A DNA stretch of 7,451 nucleotides from an archaeon (GTDB lineage: Archaea; Altiarchaeota; Altiarchaeia; IMC4; QMZM01): contig JAOZNG010000055.1 in the NCBI GenBank assembly GCA_029933895.1, positions 1 through 7,451 on the forward strand, in the 5' to 3' direction. The notes beneath the pieces were generated by a model, which saw only the letters and a program-made list of their open reading frames with translations, searched no databases and was not told the origin of the DNA. Below, piece after piece: positions 5,869 through 7,451 of the stretch. Made by a program: the position numbers and the translations under genes. Position 1 is the stretch's first letter. Every line of letters begins with the position of its first letter.

Positions 5869-5915
5869 ATATATTTAAAAGAATATAGTTATATAGATTA
5901 ACATAACAGTCGGAG
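5865..5915 (+). promoter_or_regulatory. Promoter and ribosome binding site of the AI-2E-family gene
   Basis: GAGACATATATTTAAAAG (about 5864-5881) is a strong purine-plus-TATA arrangement predicting a start near 5900. A Shine-Dalgarno GGAG at 5912-5915 lies 5 nt before ATG 5921 and fixes that start. A second AT box (TTATATAG, 5889-5896) is too close to the gene to leave the Shine-Dalgarno on the transcript, so the first is preferred. Confidence 0.55.
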
Positions 5916-5920
5916 AAAAC

Positions 5921-6979
5921 ATGAAAGGATACTGGAGGCTTTACGGCGTGCTTATGTTCGCGCTACTGGTCTACATGATTTATCCCTTCCTTGAGGGCAT
6001 AGTATACGCCATATTCATATACTACCTGGCGAAGCCCATAAAAAAACGGCTGGATGAGAGAATAGAGCACAAGGAGATCACGTCGCTATTTGCCATAATT
6101 ATAATATTCTCTCTCATCATGATACCAGCCACGGCATCCCTGCTATACATAGCAGACACGGTATACAATGGATTCCCCTTTCTCCTGGATGTGATAGATG
6201 ACCTGCTCCCTCCGGAGTATTCCACCCAGCTGGATGAGTTAACAGCAAGCATAAAAATCCTGGACGCCCAGTATTTCCTGGAGTTGGTGAAAAGCAGAGA
6301 CATACAGTCCATAATAATCGGGCCCATGAAAAAGCTGACTGAGGGTCTGCTGTGGTTTATTCTAATCTCGTTTATTGGCCTGGTGGTCGGGTTCTATTTC
6401 CTCATGGACGGGAAAAGCCTTATTGAGTGGGCCGTAGACAACGCACCCGAGAGAGACAAGGAGATCATAGACAGATACGTTGGCGACCTGGACATGGCAT
6501 TAAATCGCATCTTTGTAGGCGTGTTCCTGACCATGGTAATCACGACCATATTCGCCCTGATAGCTCTGACCTTCCTGAACGCCATAGCACCTCCTGAACT
6601 GAAGATTACAGCTGCATTGATCATTGGATTATCTATATTATGCGGCGTATTCAATCTGTTGCCGGGTGTGGGAATAAAAATAGTATGGGTTCCTGTGGCG
6701 GTATTATTTGCGATGCAGGCCTACTTTGTGGGAAGCCTGATGAGTTCCCTCTGGTTCCTGATACTATTCTCCCTGGTGATGGCTGCCATAGTAGACTTCA
6801 TACCAGACCAGATACTGAGACCCTACATATGCGGGAGCGGCATCCACACAGGACTGGTTCTCCTCTCTTTTATCTTCGGGACAGCGGTGTTCGGAACCAA
6901 AGGATTATTCCTGGGCCCCATAATCCTGGTAAGCTTCATAGAGTTTATGAAGACGGTGGTGCCAGATTTAAGAGAGTAA
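5921..6979 (+). CDS. AI-2E/PerM (UPF0118) family membrane protein
   Basis: A 352-residue polytopic membrane protein of the AI-2E transporter (PerM/UPF0118) family. Hydrophobic helices lie at about 8-37, 53-77, 141-162, 198-220, 228-247, 252-292 (two segments) and 306-345, with a soluble amphipathic stretch at about 80-140 between helices as in the family. The C-terminal signature is clear: DFIPDQILRP (292-301), then GSGIHTGLVLLSFIFGTAVFG and GLFLGPIILV. The family takes its name from E. coli TqsA, implicated in AI-2 export, but members have varied roles, including Na+/H+ antiport; an autoinducer role in this archaeon is not supported by anything here. The start is fixed by the GGAG Shine-Dalgarno. 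It is a single-gene unit, converging on the P-type ATPase gene with 9 nt between stops. Confidence 0.9.
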   Translation: MKGYWRLYGVLMFALLVYMIYPFLEGIVYAIFIYYLAKPIKKRLDERIEHKEITSLFAIIIIFSLIMIPATASLLYIADTVYNGFPFLLDVIDDLLPPEYSTQLDELTASIKILDAQYFLELVKSRDIQSIIIGPMKKLTEGLLWFILISFIGLVVGFYFLMDGKSLIEWAVDNAPERDKEIIDRYVGDLDMALNRIFVGVFLTMVITTIFALIALTFLNAIAPPELKITAALIIGLSILCGVFNLLPGVGIKIVWVPVAVLFAMQAYFVGSLMSSLWFLILFSLVMAAIVDFIPDQILRPYICGSGIHTGLVLLSFIFGTAVFGTKGLFLGPIILVSFIEFMKTVVPDLRE

Positions 6980-6988
6980 TGAATTAGA

Positions 6989-7451
6989 TTAACTGCTTCC
7001 TCTCAGCTTCAAGAACTCAGGTATTATGAAGGCTGTGCTCGATACTGCAATAATAAAAAGCCATTCATCTAGGGCCAGGGGCACGGTCTCGAAGGCATTC
7101 CACACCAGAGAGAGTGGCGTATAGAATATGCTGGACTCACCTAGGAGGAATAACACATCAGTTAAGTGAACAACAAAAACCTGCATCGATACAGAAAACA
7201 ACACAGCAGCAACCAGGTATCTGTTCGAGAACAAACCCAACCTGAAGATGGAATACTCCTTGGAGCGGCAGCTTAAGACATAAAACATCTGGAACATAAT
7301 CAGGGTAGTGAAGGCGACAGTACGGGGCTTCATCAAGCTCTCCTCCAGCTTCTCATCCCCTCCAGAGAACTCAGGGTTGAGTTCATGTATATCATGGGGC
7401 AGGTTAGAGTGGAAGAGAAAGACAGCACCTGCAGCCATCAAAACACCAATG
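6989..7451 (-). CDS. P-type cation-transporting ATPase, C-terminal membrane domain (runs off right edge)
   Basis: The window holds the last 153 codons of a larger gene that continues beyond the right edge; the frame is open through position 7451, so no start is expected here. The sequence matches the Cation_ATPase_C domain of type II (Ca2+- or Na+/K+-like) P-type ATPases: KPRTVAFTTLIMFQMFYVLSCRS, then EYSIFRLGLFSNRYLVAAV, QVFVVHLTDVLFLL, TPLSLVWNAF and the final helix ending PEFLKLRGSS. The pattern RT-aFttl--fQ-fyvl--RS--ysiF is diagnostic of transmembrane segments M8-M9. These pumps move cations across the membrane using ATP through a phospho-aspartate intermediate; the DKTG site and P-loop region are outside the window, so ion choice (Ca2+ most likely) cannot be confirmed. 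It converges with the AI-2E-family gene. Confidence 0.85.
   Translation of the reverse strand, partial: IGVLMAAGAVFLFHSNLPHDIHELNPEFSGGDEKLEESLMKPRTVAFTTLIMFQMFYVLSCRSKEYSIFRLGLFSNRYLVAAVLFSVSMQVFVVHLTDVLFLLGESSIFYTPLSLVWNAFETVPLALDEWLFIIAVSSTAFIIPEFLKLRGSS

Noticed and set aside
6640..6987. Plus-strand frame overlapping the AI-2E-family gene (115 codons)
   Set aside because: It is a shifted-frame shadow of the conserved transporter C-terminus; its Arg/His/Pro-rich content is unlike a real membrane or soluble protein here.

Overview
This window comes from an archaeon. The evidence is translation initiation factor aIF2-alpha, the H/ACA RNP protein Nop10, endonuclease Q with its PHP and zinc-finger layout, a JAMM/MPN+ protease of the archaeal desampylase type, a tRNA gene with no encoded CCA, and TATA-like boxes with short or absent leaders before most genes. 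Codon use is rich in AGG, AGA and ATA. The gene set suits a euryarchaeal or related uncultivated lineage, but the sequence alone does not let me name a genus.

Layout, left to right. (1) Minus strand, 1-577: a two-gene unit of ilvN (acetolactate synthase regulatory subunit) followed by the first 31 codons of a site-2-protease-like M50 membrane peptidase that runs off the left edge. (2) Plus strand, 641-1963: an information-processing operon of aIF2-alpha, nop10 (51 aa) and a JAMM metalloprotease, with gaps of 2 nt and then an 11-nt overlap. (3) Minus strand, 1918-2589: a LysE-family exporter whose 3' end overlaps the JAMM gene tail to tail by 46 nt. (4) Plus strand, 2630-3752: hisC, then only 8 nt later tRNA-Pro(UGG), then a strong GC hairpin with a T run. 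(5) About 3791-4252: a decayed remnant of an archaeal AAA-type ATPase on the minus strand, lying between the tRNA and the end of the next gene and looking like a scar of past insertion. (6) Minus strand, 4242-5468: endonuclease Q, ending in a PCNA-interaction-like QKTLTDY. (7) 5509-5868: about 360 nt without a convincing gene but with several good hairpins, a candidate structured RNA or leader. (8) Plus strand, 5921-6979: an AI-2E/PerM-family membrane protein. (9) Minus strand, 6989 to the right edge: the C-terminal membrane domain of a P-type cation ATPase, convergent with the previous gene and 9 nt from it.

Functionally this is mostly a patchwork of housekeeping genes: translation and rRNA modification, branched-chain amino acid and histidine synthesis, repair of deaminated DNA, and membrane transport. 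The least explained parts are the tRNA-Pro/ATPase-remnant/endoQ 3' junction and the hairpin-rich gap upstream of endoQ. I found no CRISPR array, complete mobile element or obvious new multi-gene system.
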